37,393 nucleotides of DNA from Lachnospiraceae bacterium (GCA_017962105.1 JAGCVY010000068.1:1-37393), one strand, 5' to 3'; positions 16,175 through 23,767 are shown, counted from the stretch's first letter. A program made the numbers and translations. The notes: generated by a model not told the origin, from the letters alone.

Positions 16175-16203
16175 AAAAAGGCTTCCCGCGATTACGGAAA
16201 GCC
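16175..16203 (-). terminator. Terminator or attenuator just before the response regulator gene
   Basis: On the minus strand GGCTTTCC (16196-16203) pairs with GGGAAGCC (16180-16187), followed by TTTTT (16175-16179). It ends only 27 bases before the response regulator ATG, leaving little space for a promoter after it. It is either the end of the nitrogen operon or a leader attenuator of the two-component operon. Confidence 0.6.
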
Positions 16204-16240
16204 CGAAATTTCACAACAATGTAAGGATATCACACTCATC

Positions 16241-16276
16241 CCGCACAAACAATACTTTTGGGCATTGTTTTTTGCG
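16241..16276. other. Long hairpin in the gap between the ANTAR gene and the response regulator
   Basis: On the minus strand CCGCAAAAAACAAT pairs with ATTGTTTGTGCGG around a 10-base loop, with one mismatch and one bulge. It could be a transcription end signal for the nitrogen operon or part of the leader of the response regulator. No promoter could be placed confidently in 16149-16333. Confidence 0.4.
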
Positions 16277-16327
16277 GTTTTCCCTTGCAATTTTGCAAGT
16301 GAGACCGTCTCCCGGATTCGGAAATGC

Positions 16328-16343
16328 CTCCTCTTAAGAGGAG
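16328..16343. repeat. 16-bp palindrome over the ANTAR stop codon
   Basis: CTCCTCTTAAGAGGAG is a perfect palindrome that contains the stop codon of the ANTAR gene. It may help mRNA end formation; no other role is evident. Confidence 0.5.
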
Positions 16344-16921
16344 TATGTCCGGATGATCTCCTCCGCAACCTGCCGTCTCGGCACGCAGCGGTCCATCGCC
16401 TGTTTCTCCACATAGCGGTGCGCCTCCGGCTCGGACATGTTCAGTTCGCTTATGAGGAGCCATTTTGCGCGGTTGACCACGCGGATCTCGTTCATCTTCT
16501 CCTCGAAGGACAGCTCCTTCTTCTCCGTCACGCGAAGCCGCTCCCTCGACGCCGCCATCCATGCGAGCGCAACGCCGGCGGTTCCGCGGGAAAGCGGTTT
16601 CGCCAAAGTGTACACGCCGTTTCGTATGGTGCGGTCGAGCATCTCAGGGTACTCCTCTCCTTTTACAAGGAGAAGCGGTATGGTGTTTTTCTCATCGGCA
16701 ATGTCCATGGCAAGCCGCAACCCGTTTCCGTCCGTAAGCGGGGAATTGATGATGACAAAGTCAAAGCTGCGTTCGGTGAGAAGTCGTTTCGCCGAGCTGA
16801 TGCTCGAAGCAGTGTTGACCGGAGCGTATCGGTTTTCCGGAAGGAGCGAGCGCATGGTATCGCAGAATCCGGCCGAAGACGACACGAGTAGAACGCTGTA
16901 AATACGCACTTCCAGGCTCAT
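16334..16921 (-). CDS. ANTAR-domain antiterminator with a degenerate receiver domain
   Basis: This 195-residue protein has an N-terminal receiver-like domain (about 5-120) and a C-terminal three-helix ANTAR RNA-binding domain (about 130-190) with VNRAKWLLISELNMSEPEAH and RYVEKQAMDRCVPRRQVAEE. ANTAR proteins bind short RNA hairpins with hexaloops carrying A1 and G4 and so prevent transcription termination (EutV, AmiR, NasR). In the receiver the phospho-acceptor position reads Asn (about N59 in VIINSPLTDG) and the acidic pair reads SS, so it should not be phosphorylated. It is the last gene of the glutamate synthase / glnA operon, and terminator-like hairpins precede both divergent nitrogen operons. 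Control of those leaders by this protein is inference. The ATG at 16921 follows AAAGGAGG. Confidence 0.9.
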   Translation of the reverse strand: MSLEVRIYSVLLVSSSAGFCDTMRSLLPENRYAPVNTASSISSAKRLLTERSFDFVIINSPLTDGNGLRLAMDIADEKNTIPLLLVKGEEYPEMLDRTIRNGVYTLAKPLSRGTAGVALAWMAASRERLRVTEKKELSFEEKMNEIRVVNRAKWLLISELNMSEPEAHRYVEKQAMDRCVPRRQVAEEIIRTYSS

Positions 16922-17035
16922 ACTGCACTCCTCCTTTCCGATTTCTTATACTTCTTCGCAAGGGCGGCTGTTCCGCCTTATTTCGCGGCGAAATTCCACC
17001 TTTCTCACAGCGAAAAATGCCGTTTTCGTGAGCCG

Positions 17036-18250
17036 TCACTCGATACTGTCGCAGTAGATCCGCACCACGGACTCCGGCAGGTGCGCCTTCACAAACGCAC
17101 TGGCTTCCGCGATGGCCCTCGCGTCCGCGATGCATCCCGGAAGTTTCCGGAAGCCTGCTAGCTCCTCTTCCTCCGCGCGGAAGAAGTTGATGTTCGCCGC
17201 CTCGGGAAGCTTTGTATTCGAAGTGATCCCCTCGAGTGCCGCATAGATCAGCAAGGCAAATGCAAGATACGGGTTCGAGGACGGGTCCGCCGAACGCAGC
17301 TCCGCACGGCGGCTTCCGCCGGTCACAGCCGGAACACGCACCAGCTGGGAGCGGTTCTCCTTGGACCAGGAAATATATCCCGGCGCCTTGCGCTGCCCGA
17401 GTCTCCGGTAGGAATCCTCGGTGGGGTTCAGAAACGCCGTCAGCTCCTCAACGCGGGTCAGGATACCGGCGATCATGCCGTCGAAAGCAGCGTCATTTTC
17501 CGGCGTCACGGACATATTGATGTGGAAACCGTTGCCCGGCATCTCCGGGATCGGCTTCGGCGAAAAATCAGCGTAAAGGCCGTTGCGTGCAGCAATCGTG
17601 CGCACAACCGTCTGGAAGGTCATGGACTGGTCTGCCGCCGTCAGGGCGTCGCTGTATCGGAAATCGATCTCGTTCTGTCCCGGTCCCTCTTCATGGTGCG
17701 AGCTCTCGGGGCGGACTCCCATCTGCTCCAGGGTAAGACAGATCTCACGGCGGATGTTCTCGCCGCGATCCTCCGGGGCAATGTCCATGTACCCCGCATG
17801 GTCGTAGGGACGGTTCGTGGGCTGCCCGTTCTCATCGAGCTCGAAGAGGTAGAACTCCTGCTCCGCGCCGAAGGAGAACTCGTATCCCGCTGCCTTCGCA
17901 TCGGCAACCGCCTTCTTTAAGATGCTTCTCGTGTCGCACTCAAAGGGCGTTCCGTCCGGATAGGTGATGCTGCAGAACATTCGGACGACGCGCCCGTGCT
18001 CCGGACGCCACGGAAGCGGAGTCAGCGTCTCCGGCTCCGGGTGAAGGATCAGGTCCGACCTTGATTCATCACCGAATCCCGCGATTGCCGACGCATCAAA
18101 AGCAACCCCGTACCGAAACGCACGGGGCAGTTCCTCCGCCAGCACGGAGATATTCTTCTGTCTTCCGAACACATCGCAAAATGCGAGTCGTACGAACTTT
18201 ACATCCTCCTCCGCCACATACTGCAGCACTTCATTTTCCGAACACTTCAT
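17036..18250 (-). CDS. glnA: Glutamine synthetase, GSI type (short form)
   Basis: This 404-residue enzyme should join ammonium to glutamate using ATP. It has a short N-terminal beta-grasp domain (about 1-95) and the catalytic domain, with FGAEQEFYLFELDENG (first metal-binding Glu), EEGPGQNEIDF, GNGFHINMSV (ammonium and glutamate site) and the KENRSQLVRVPAV loop in place of the commoner NRSAAIRIP. It is shorter than usual GSI (about 440-470 residues) and lacks a recognisable adenylylation Tyr region. It follows the GXGXG glutamate synthase subunit by 57 bases and precedes the ANTAR gene. A second synthetase (GSIII) lies on the other strand at 24133. It may be a glutamine-feeding partner of the adjacent synthase; divergence of the NRS loop leaves room for another amine substrate. 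Confidence 0.9.
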   Translation of the reverse strand: MKCSENEVLQYVAEEDVKFVRLAFCDVFGRQKNISVLAEELPRAFRYGVAFDASAIAGFGDESRSDLILHPEPETLTPLPWRPEHGRVVRMFCSITYPDGTPFECDTRSILKKAVADAKAAGYEFSFGAEQEFYLFELDENGQPTNRPYDHAGYMDIAPEDRGENIRREICLTLEQMGVRPESSHHEEGPGQNEIDFRYSDALTAADQSMTFQTVVRTIAARNGLYADFSPKPIPEMPGNGFHINMSVTPENDAAFDGMIAGILTRVEELTAFLNPTEDSYRRLGQRKAPGYISWSKENRSQLVRVPAVTGGSRRAELRSADPSSNPYLAFALLIYAALEGITSNTKLPEAANINFFRAEEEELAGFRKLPGCIADARAIAEASAFVKAHLPESVVRIYCDSIE

Positions 18251-18277
18251 AACACCCTCCCGGCTGATCCTGCAATA

Positions 18278-18298
18278 GCCGGCCCATGCAGGGCCGGC
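18278..18298 (-). other. Intercistronic hairpin before glnA
   Basis: GCCGGCCC (18278-18285) and GGGCCGGC (18291-18298) form an 8-bp GC-only stem with a 5-base loop, without a U-tract. It lies between the GXGXG subunit gene and glnA and may stabilise or process the polycistronic mRNA. Confidence 0.45.
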
Positions 18299-18307
18299 GT
18301 ATCACAT

Positions 18308-19048
18308 TCAATTCGCTACATACAGCTGTTTGTACGGGTTTCGGCTGTCCGGCGTCACCACCGTGTAGGAGGCGTTCATCACCTCGTCGACATCACACCC
18401 GAACAAACTGCAGTACTCCTCTACATAACCGCGGATCTCCGCAAGATCCGCCTCCTCCGCCGGGCGGGCCGTAACCTGCCACGGGAAGGCGATATCCTTC
18501 GCGTCTGTGCGAAGGAACATTTTCCCTCCGTGCATCCCCGTGCACGGAAAATTCCCTACGATGCGCCGCGAGCCCTGTGCTCCCGCCGCCTTCTCATCCG
18601 AAAGACCCAGCACGACGATCACGCCGCCCGCCTGATACTCCCCGAGGAAGCTTCCGCAGGAACCGCCGATGACCATCACCGGGATTTTCTCCTTGTATGC
18701 CTTCATGTGAATGCCCGCGCGGTATCCGGCGTTGCCGCGGACGAAGATCTTCCCGCCGCGCATTGCGTATCCGGCCGCGTCGCCGATGTTGCCGTGAACA
18801 ACGATCCGGCCGGCGTTCATGGTGTCACCCACCGCGTCCTGTGCGTTCCCGCACACCGTGATGTCCGCACCGTTCAAGTATGCTCCGAGAGCGTTGCCGG
18901 GGGTTCCCTCAATGGTGATCTCCCGATTCGCCATTCCGGCTGCGATGAACCGCTGCCCCAGGCACCCCGTGAGCGTGCACTCTCCGTCCTGCTCGCGCAG
19001 TTTATCATTGACTTCCCGGAAATCCAGACTGCTCACATCGACTTTCAT
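18308..19048 (-). CDS. Glutamate synthase GXGXG-domain subunit (split GltB, C-terminal part)
   Basis: This 246-residue protein is the stand-alone right-handed beta-helix domain that forms the C-terminal part of the large glutamate synthase subunit. Repeated Gly-rich turns such as GNALGAYLNGADITVCGNAQ, RIVVHGNIGDAAGYAM and GKIFVRGNAGYRAGIHM are diagnostic. It has a structural role, holding the amidotransferase and FMN parts together. Its ATG overlaps the FAD oxidoreductase stop (TAATG). With the subunits at 22234-23334 and 20727-22232 it makes one GltB equivalent from three genes, the arrangement known from archaea and some anaerobic bacteria. Confidence 0.9.
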   Translation of the reverse strand: MKVDVSSLDFREVNDKLREQDGECTLTGCLGQRFIAAGMANREITIEGTPGNALGAYLNGADITVCGNAQDAVGDTMNAGRIVVHGNIGDAAGYAMRGGKIFVRGNAGYRAGIHMKAYKEKIPVMVIGGSCGSFLGEYQAGGVIVVLGLSDEKAAGAQGSRRIVGNFPCTGMHGGKMFLRTDAKDIAFPWQVTARPAEEADLAEIRGYVEEYCSLFGCDVDEVMNASYTVVTPDSRNPYKQLYVAN

Positions 19049-20280
19049 TATACCGCACCTCCGAACTTTTTTCTACGTTCTTCTGCGGAAAATACAACGC
19101 TTCCCGCATTTTCCATCACCGCCTCGAAATCAAGCTCCGAAAGCGGCGTCTTCTCCCGGACAAGGGCCGTGTAGATGCCTGCCCTCTCGGTCTCTCCGAT
19201 CAGCATGTATCCCAGAAGCCGGTCATCCTTCACAAAGAACCGTTTAAGGATTTCGCCCTTCCGGATTTCCTTCTTCTCGCCGTCATAGGTTCCGGCCGAC
19301 ATGATATGGAGTCCGAAGAACCCGATGGAGTTCATGGGGATTCCCTTGTCGAAAACCGCCTCGCCGCCGGCCATGTTGATGCCTGCGGTTCTTCCCTGCA
19401 TATAGGCGTTCGGGAGAATGGCAAGCACTCTGTTGGCACCGAGGGACGAATCGTACCCTTCTGCGCAGTCCCCTGCGGCGTAGATTCCGCCAACGGATGT
19501 GGCCATGTGCTCATCTACTACGATACCGCGGTTTACAGTTCCGCCGATGGCCTTCAGAAGGCCGATGTTCGCGCGGACACCCACCGCCAGCACAAGGACG
19601 TCGAATTCCACCTCGGCGCCGCTCTTCATGACAGCTTTGTTTCCTTCAAACTTCGCAACGCTGTCCGCGAGAAGGAAACTGATGCCGTTGGCCTCCAGAT
19701 GCTTCTGGACAATCCCTGCGCACTCCGCATCCAGAATGGACGAAAGCACCCGGTCCGCGAGGTCGCACACGGTGATGCTTCCGACACGGCCGTGAATTCC
19801 CTCCGCACATTTCAGGCCGATCAGGCCCGCGCCTACGATAAACACACGGGATTCCGGCGTGATCGCCTTCTCCAGTGAGAGGGCGTCGTCAAGGGTCATA
19901 AACCCGAATTTCTTCTCTACCGACTCAAGGCCTTCCATGGGCGGAACAAACGGGGACGAACCCGCTGCCACACAGATATCATCATACGGCAAATGCCTTC
20001 CGTCCGAAAGGACTGCTTCCTTCGCCTCCGGCTTGATCTCCTCCACGGAGACACCGTAGATCACCTCGCAGCCGTTCTTCTCATAGAAGTCCGCATCGCG
20101 GTACAGCATGCGCTCCAAGTCGGTCTTTCCCTCGAGATAATACGAGATCAGCGGGCGGCTGTAAACCGGATGGTTCTCTCTGGACACCACCGTGATGGCA
20201 TCCTCACTGCTCATGCTGCGGATACCTTCGATCGCACCCACCGCGGCTGTCCCGTTTCCGATAATGATATGTCGTCGCAT
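19048..20280 (-). CDS. FAD-dependent NAD(P)H oxidoreductase (NirB N-domain / rubredoxin-reductase type)
   Basis: This protein of about 410 residues is a two-dinucleotide-fold flavoprotein. It has an N-terminal FAD site (IIIGNGTAAVGAIEGIR), a central NAD(P)H site (VFIVGAGLIGLKCAEG), the second FAD motif GIYAAGDCAEG and a C-terminal dimerisation-like domain. It resembles NADH-rubredoxin reductase and the N-terminal part of nitrite reductase NirB. The ATG at 20280 is preferred; a GTG two codons earlier at 20286 also reads in frame and would overlap the ferredoxin stop. Placed between ferredoxin-like and GltB subunits, it probably feeds NAD(P)H electrons into glutamate synthesis in place of a normal GltD, which is not present here. 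Confidence 0.88.
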   Translation of the reverse strand: MRRHIIIGNGTAAVGAIEGIRSMSSEDAITVVSRENHPVYSRPLISYYLEGKTDLERMLYRDADFYEKNGCEVIYGVSVEEIKPEAKEAVLSDGRHLPYDDICVAAGSSPFVPPMEGLESVEKKFGFMTLDDALSLEKAITPESRVFIVGAGLIGLKCAEGIHGRVGSITVCDLADRVLSSILDAECAGIVQKHLEANGISFLLADSVAKFEGNKAVMKSGAEVEFDVLVLAVGVRANIGLLKAIGGTVNRGIVVDEHMATSVGGIYAAGDCAEGYDSSLGANRVLAILPNAYMQGRTAGINMAGGEAVFDKGIPMNSIGFFGLHIMSAGTYDGEKKEIRKGEILKRFFVKDDRLLGYMLIGETERAGIYTALVREKTPLSELDFEAVMENAGSVVFSAEERRKKFGGAV

Positions 20281-20282
20281 GG

Positions 20283-20717
20283 TCACTCTCCTCTCTCCTC
20301 GTACACGATCGCGCGGTTCGGGCAGCCCTTGACACAGGCCGGTTCGCCGCAGGTGTTTGAAAGGCAGAGCTCACATTTCTGCATGATCCCGTCCGCTGCC
20401 GGGGCAAGAGCGCCGTACGGGCAGACAAGGACGCAGGTAAGGCAGCCGACACATTTGCTGCGGTTGATCCGGACAACGCCGTCCTCCTTGCGGATGGCTC
20501 CGGCGATACAGCTCTTCACGCACATCGGGTCCTCGCAGTGTCTGCAGGATACCGCGAAGGTGATGCGGTCATCGCCCTCCACATGGATGCGCGGGTAAAT
20601 ATTTTTCCCCTTGAGTGCCGAGGACATGCTGGTGATCCCGGAGTTGGCCCAGGCGCAGTTATACTCGCACAGGTGACAGCCGAGACACCATTGTTCATTG
20701 ACATAAACTCGTTTCAT
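20283..20717 (-). CDS. 4Fe-4S electron-transfer protein with four clusters (HycB/CooF-like)
   Basis: This 144-residue ferredoxin-like protein has four Cys groups: CLGCHLCEYNC (from residue 11), CRHCEDPMCVKSC, CVGCLTCVLVCP and CELCLSNTCGEPACVKGCP. This pattern is that of HycB/CooF/DmsB-type subunits that carry electrons between a flavoprotein and a partner enzyme. It starts ten bases after the FMN subunit stop with an AAGGAGG site, and its stop is next to the FAD oxidoreductase start, so all are coproduced. It most likely links the FAD protein to the glutamate synthase core. Confidence 0.9.
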   Translation of the reverse strand: MKRVYVNEQWCLGCHLCEYNCAWANSGITSMSSALKGKNIYPRIHVEGDDRITFAVSCRHCEDPMCVKSCIAGAIRKEDGVVRINRSKCVGCLTCVLVCPYGALAPAADGIMQKCELCLSNTCGEPACVKGCPNRAIVYEERGE

Positions 20718-20726
20718 GTTGCCTCC

Positions 20727-22232
20727 TTATTCGCCTGCGTGGGAGATCCCGAGGATCTCCAGTTCTTTCGCCGTCAGTCCGACGCCGCGAAGCATCAGAC
20801 GGTTGCCGCGGAGTGCCTCGATGGAGTTGATACCCATACCTCCGAGGATCTCCATGATCTCATGACGCCAAGCGTTCATCAGGTTGATTAGACGCTCGCT
20901 TCCGACATCGGGATTCAGACGCTTCACAAGATCCGGACGCTGCGTCGCGATACCCCAGTTGCACTTGCCGCTCTGGCAGGTACGGCACAGGTGGCATCCG
21001 AGCGCGAGCAGAGCGGCTGTAGCAACATAGCAAGCGTCTGCGCCGAGCGCGATCGCTTTGACGACATCTGCCGCGCTTCGGATAGAACCACCGACTACAA
21101 GGGAGACATTGCCTCTTATTCCCTCGTCGCGAAGCCGCTGGTCAACAGCTGCCAACGCGAGCTCGATCGGGATACCGACATTGTCGCGGATGCGGGTCGG
21201 CGCCGCACCGGTACCGCCGCGGAAGCCGTCGATCGCGATGATATCCGCACCGCTTCTCGCAATTCCGCTGGCGATTGCCGCGATATTATGAACAGCCGCC
21301 ACCTTGACGATGACAGGCTTTTTGTAATCCGTTGCTTCCTTCAGGGAGAACACCAGCTGCCGCAGATCCTCGATGGAATAAATATCGTGGTGCGGTGCCG
21401 GGGAGATGGCATCGGATCCTTCGGGGATCATTCTGGTCCTCGACACATCGCCGACGATCTTCGCTCCCGGAAGATGTCCGCCGATGCCGGGCTTTGCGCC
21501 CTGTCCCATCTTGATCTCGATGGCAGCGCCGGCCTCCAGATACGCCTCATGCACGCCGAAACGACCGCTTGCCACCTGTACGATGGTATGCGGTCCGTAC
21601 ACATAGAAGTCCTCGTGCAGACCGCCCTCACCGGTGTTATACAGAATTCCCAGCTCCGTCGCCGCGCGTGCCAAGGACGCGTGAGCGTTGTAGCTGATGG
21701 AACCGTAGCTCATGGCGGAGAACATCACCGGCATCGCCAGCTCAATCTGGGGCTCCAGCTTACAGGTAAGCTTTCCGTCGGCGCCGCGCTCCATGCGCTG
21801 CGGTTTCTTTCCGAGAAACACCTTCGTCTCCATCGGCTCGCGGAGCGGGTCGATCGGAGGGTTGGTAACCTGGGACGCGTTGATCAGGATCTTGTCCCAG
21901 TACACCGGCAGCGGTTTCGGGTTGCCCATGGAGGACAGCAGAACGCCGCCGCTGTTGGCCTGCTTGTAAATTTCCTTGATGGTATCATCCTGCCAGTTCG
22001 CATTTTCACGAAGACGGCAGTCGCTCTTCACGATTTTCAGCGCTCTCGTCGGGCAGAGCGAGACGCAGCGCTGGCAGTTCACACATTTGGTTTCATCGCT
22101 GATCATCACCTTGTGCTCTTCGTCGTAGCTGTGTACTTCGTTGGAGCACTGTCGCTCGCAGACGCGGCAGGCGATGCAGCGGTTCTCGTTTCGAACCACT
22201 TCATATTCCGGATAAATGAAATCGATTCCCAT
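20727..22232 (-). CDS. gltB: Glutamate synthase, FMN/Fe-S catalytic subunit (split GltB, central part)
   Basis: This 501-residue subunit has an N-terminal two-cluster ferredoxin domain (C19, C22, C25, C29 and C50, C53, C56, C60) fused to the FMN-binding alpha/beta barrel that makes glutamate from 2-oxoglutarate and ammonia. Diagnostic elements are NTGEGGLHEDFY, the GQGAKPGIGGHLPG loop, IDGFRGGTGAAP and the cluster-binding CHLCRTCQSGKCNWG near residue 412. The extra N-terminal clusters are the mark of the archaeal-type enzyme, which can take electrons from reduced ferredoxin. It starts two bases after the amidotransferase subunit stop (TGATATG). Glutamine-derived ammonia would come from that subunit. 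Confidence 0.95.
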   Translation of the reverse strand: MGIDFIYPEYEVVRNENRCIACRVCERQCSNEVHSYDEEHKVMISDETKCVNCQRCVSLCPTRALKIVKSDCRLRENANWQDDTIKEIYKQANSGGVLLSSMGNPKPLPVYWDKILINASQVTNPPIDPLREPMETKVFLGKKPQRMERGADGKLTCKLEPQIELAMPVMFSAMSYGSISYNAHASLARAATELGILYNTGEGGLHEDFYVYGPHTIVQVASGRFGVHEAYLEAGAAIEIKMGQGAKPGIGGHLPGAKIVGDVSRTRMIPEGSDAISPAPHHDIYSIEDLRQLVFSLKEATDYKKPVIVKVAAVHNIAAIASGIARSGADIIAIDGFRGGTGAAPTRIRDNVGIPIELALAAVDQRLRDEGIRGNVSLVVGGSIRSAADVVKAIALGADACYVATAALLALGCHLCRTCQSGKCNWGIATQRPDLVKRLNPDVGSERLINLMNAWRHEIMEILGGMGINSIEALRGNRLMLRGVGLTAKELEILGISHAGE

Positions 22233-22233
22233 A

Positions 22234-23334
22234 TCAATACGCCCCTTCCTTGACCGTTACGATCACCGGTTCACCGCCGGCCGGCGCCCAGATATTCTCG
22301 ACGTTCGGCTCCATAACGCGGATCGCCGCTTCCTCACTGGCTATGAACACCTTGTCGTCCTTCTCACCGACGACCATGGACCGAAGCTTCAATCGGTCGT
22401 TTAACGCCATCAGCCCGCCGTCAAAGCCGAGCACGATGGAGAACGGTCCGGTGACCAGAAGGCTCGGGTACACCGTGCGCAGGAACTGCAGTTTCTGCTT
22501 CTCATAGGCGTCCGTCTTGCCCTCGATGGTGCTCCAGAACGGCGCCGCAATGACATTGGCGGCCTCTGTGAGCGTCAGACCCTGTACACGCAGGAGGTAG
22601 TCCAGGATATAGGTGATAACCTCGGTATCGGTCTGGAGGTTGCATTTGTAACCGAACATCTCAATGAACCGGCGGTTGGCGTCGTACGAGGAGATCTCGC
22701 CGTTGTGCACCACCGAGTAATCAAGCAGCGTGAACGGATGAGCACCGCCCCACCAGCCCGGGGTGTTGGTCGGATAACGGCCGTGGGCAGTCCAGCAGTA
22801 GCCCTCATACTCGTCCAGCCGGTAAAACCTTCCGACATCCTCGGGGAAACCGACGGCCTTGAAGGTTCCCATGTTCTTGCCGCTGGAAAATACATACGCA
22901 CCCGTCATCTCGGTGTTGATCTTCATGACTGTGCGCGCCACGAATTCCTTCTCATCGAGCTGCAGATCGCGAAGCACCGACGGAAGCGGTGTAACAAAAT
23001 AACGCCAGATGATCGGCTCATCCGTGATCTCGGGGATCTTCCTCGTCGGGATCAGTTCCCCCTTGACCACCTCGAAGCTCTCCTTAAGGAATGCCTCGCA
23101 GGCCTTTCTCGTGTCGCGGCAGTCGAAGAACAGATGGAGCGCATAGTAGTCCTTGTACTCCGGGTAAATCCCGTAGCCCGCGAAACCGCCGCCCAGTCCG
23201 TTGGAGCGATCGTGCATCGGCTTCATCGACTCCATGATGGACTCGCCGGTCATCTTCTTTCCTTCCCTTGAAATCACGGCGGCTATCGCACATCCGGACG
23301 GAATCCGGACCTCGCCTTCACGCAATCCTGCCAT
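22234..23334 (-). CDS. Glutamate synthase glutaminase subunit (class II amidotransferase, split GltB N-terminal part)
   Basis: This 366-residue protein is the class II glutamine amidotransferase part of glutamate synthase. The start at 23334 is chosen because GGAGG lies seven bases upstream; a longer frame overlaps the leader terminator and has no ribosome site. The likely catalytic Cys is C15 in IPSGCAIAAV, so a 14-residue propeptide must be removed to expose it. Further elements are HDRSNGLGGGFAGYGIYP, the WTAHGRYPTNTPGWWGG loop and HNGEISSYDANRRFIE. It is the first gene of the operon that continues with the FMN subunit, ferredoxin, FAD protein, GXGXG subunit, glnA and the ANTAR gene. A leader hairpin precedes it. 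Confidence 0.92.
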   Translation of the reverse strand: MAGLREGEVRIPSGCAIAAVISREGKKMTGESIMESMKPMHDRSNGLGGGFAGYGIYPEYKDYYALHLFFDCRDTRKACEAFLKESFEVVKGELIPTRKIPEITDEPIIWRYFVTPLPSVLRDLQLDEKEFVARTVMKINTEMTGAYVFSSGKNMGTFKAVGFPEDVGRFYRLDEYEGYCWTAHGRYPTNTPGWWGGAHPFTLLDYSVVHNGEISSYDANRRFIEMFGYKCNLQTDTEVITYILDYLLRVQGLTLTEAANVIAAPFWSTIEGKTDAYEKQKLQFLRTVYPSLLVTGPFSIVLGFDGGLMALNDRLKLRSMVVGEKDDKVFIASEEAAIRVMEPNVENIWAPAGGEPVIVTVKEGAY

Positions 23335-23364
23335 GTTTGGTTCCTCCCTTGTAGTAGTCAACAG

Positions 23365-23422
23365 AAAAAAGCAAAGGCGCCATTTCCGCACCGTCCTTGG
23401 TACGAAAATGAACGCCTTTGCT
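23365..23422 (-). promoter_or_regulatory. gltB leader terminator with an ANTAR-type hexaloop
   Basis: On the minus strand AGCAAAGGCG (23413-23422) pairs perfectly with CGCCTTTGCT (23370-23379), followed by TTTTTT (23365-23370). Inside are six more pairs (TCATTT/AAATGG) and an apical stem CGTACC/GGTGCG closing the six-base loop AAGGAC (23393-23398). A at loop position 1 and G at position 4 are the bases ANTAR proteins need. It lies between the promoter and the first gene, so it should attenuate the operon. Only one such hexaloop is seen, whereas the known ANTAR target has two. Confidence 0.65.
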
Positions 23423-23433
23423 CATTTGTCCGC

Positions 23434-23462
23434 ATTTTAATGCCGTAAAAAGCATTTGTCAA
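23434..23462 (-). promoter_or_regulatory. Promoter of the glutamate synthase operon
   Basis: On the minus strand a perfect TTGACA (23457-23462) and TAAAAT (23434-23439) are separated by 17 bases. Transcription should start near 23427, giving a leader of about 90 bases with the terminator hairpin in it. Confidence 0.8.
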
Positions 23463-23521
23463 GCGGTTTTTTTATTTTCCGAGAATTCCTTTTTTTCTGT
23501 CGGTTCCGTAGGGGACGTCAA

Positions 23522-23767
23522 TCAGTACGGACCGCTTTTGCTGTCGGAAGAACTCTTCGACTCCTCCGGGAGCGTGGACTGTCTGCGCACCGCGAGGGTC
23601 ACCTTGACTTCCATGGTCTCACCCTTCCTATATACGGTGAGGTTGATGACATCGCCCTCCGAACCTGCGCTGACCAGGCGGAGCTTGTTGTCCTCTGCCA
23701 GCAATATTCTCATAATACCCTCTTCCCGGGAGCCGGCGGCACTTGGAAATCCGCCGTTCTCCGTTTG
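23522..23767 (-). pseudogene. PDZ-domain remnant (HtrA-type C-terminal fragment)
   Basis: An open frame on the minus strand begins right after an in-frame TGA (23768-23770) and ends at 23522. Its translation runs NGGFPSAAGSREEGIMRILL, then SAGSEGDVINLTVYRKGETM and EVKVTLAVRRQ. This resembles the second half of a PDZ domain of HtrA/DegP proteases or similar proteins, which ends in a strand of the form GDVVxLTVYRxGxxxEVxVTL. No protease domain and no good start lie upstream; the only ATG (23713) would start in the middle of the domain. It seems a leftover fragment between the two divergent nitrogen operons, though a 63-residue protein from 23713 cannot be excluded. Confidence 0.5.

Noticed and set aside
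14094-16337. 747-codon open frame on the plus strand
   Set aside because: It runs opposite two well-supported two-component genes; the translation is rich in His, Arg and Asp as usual for complementary readings of GC-rich genes.
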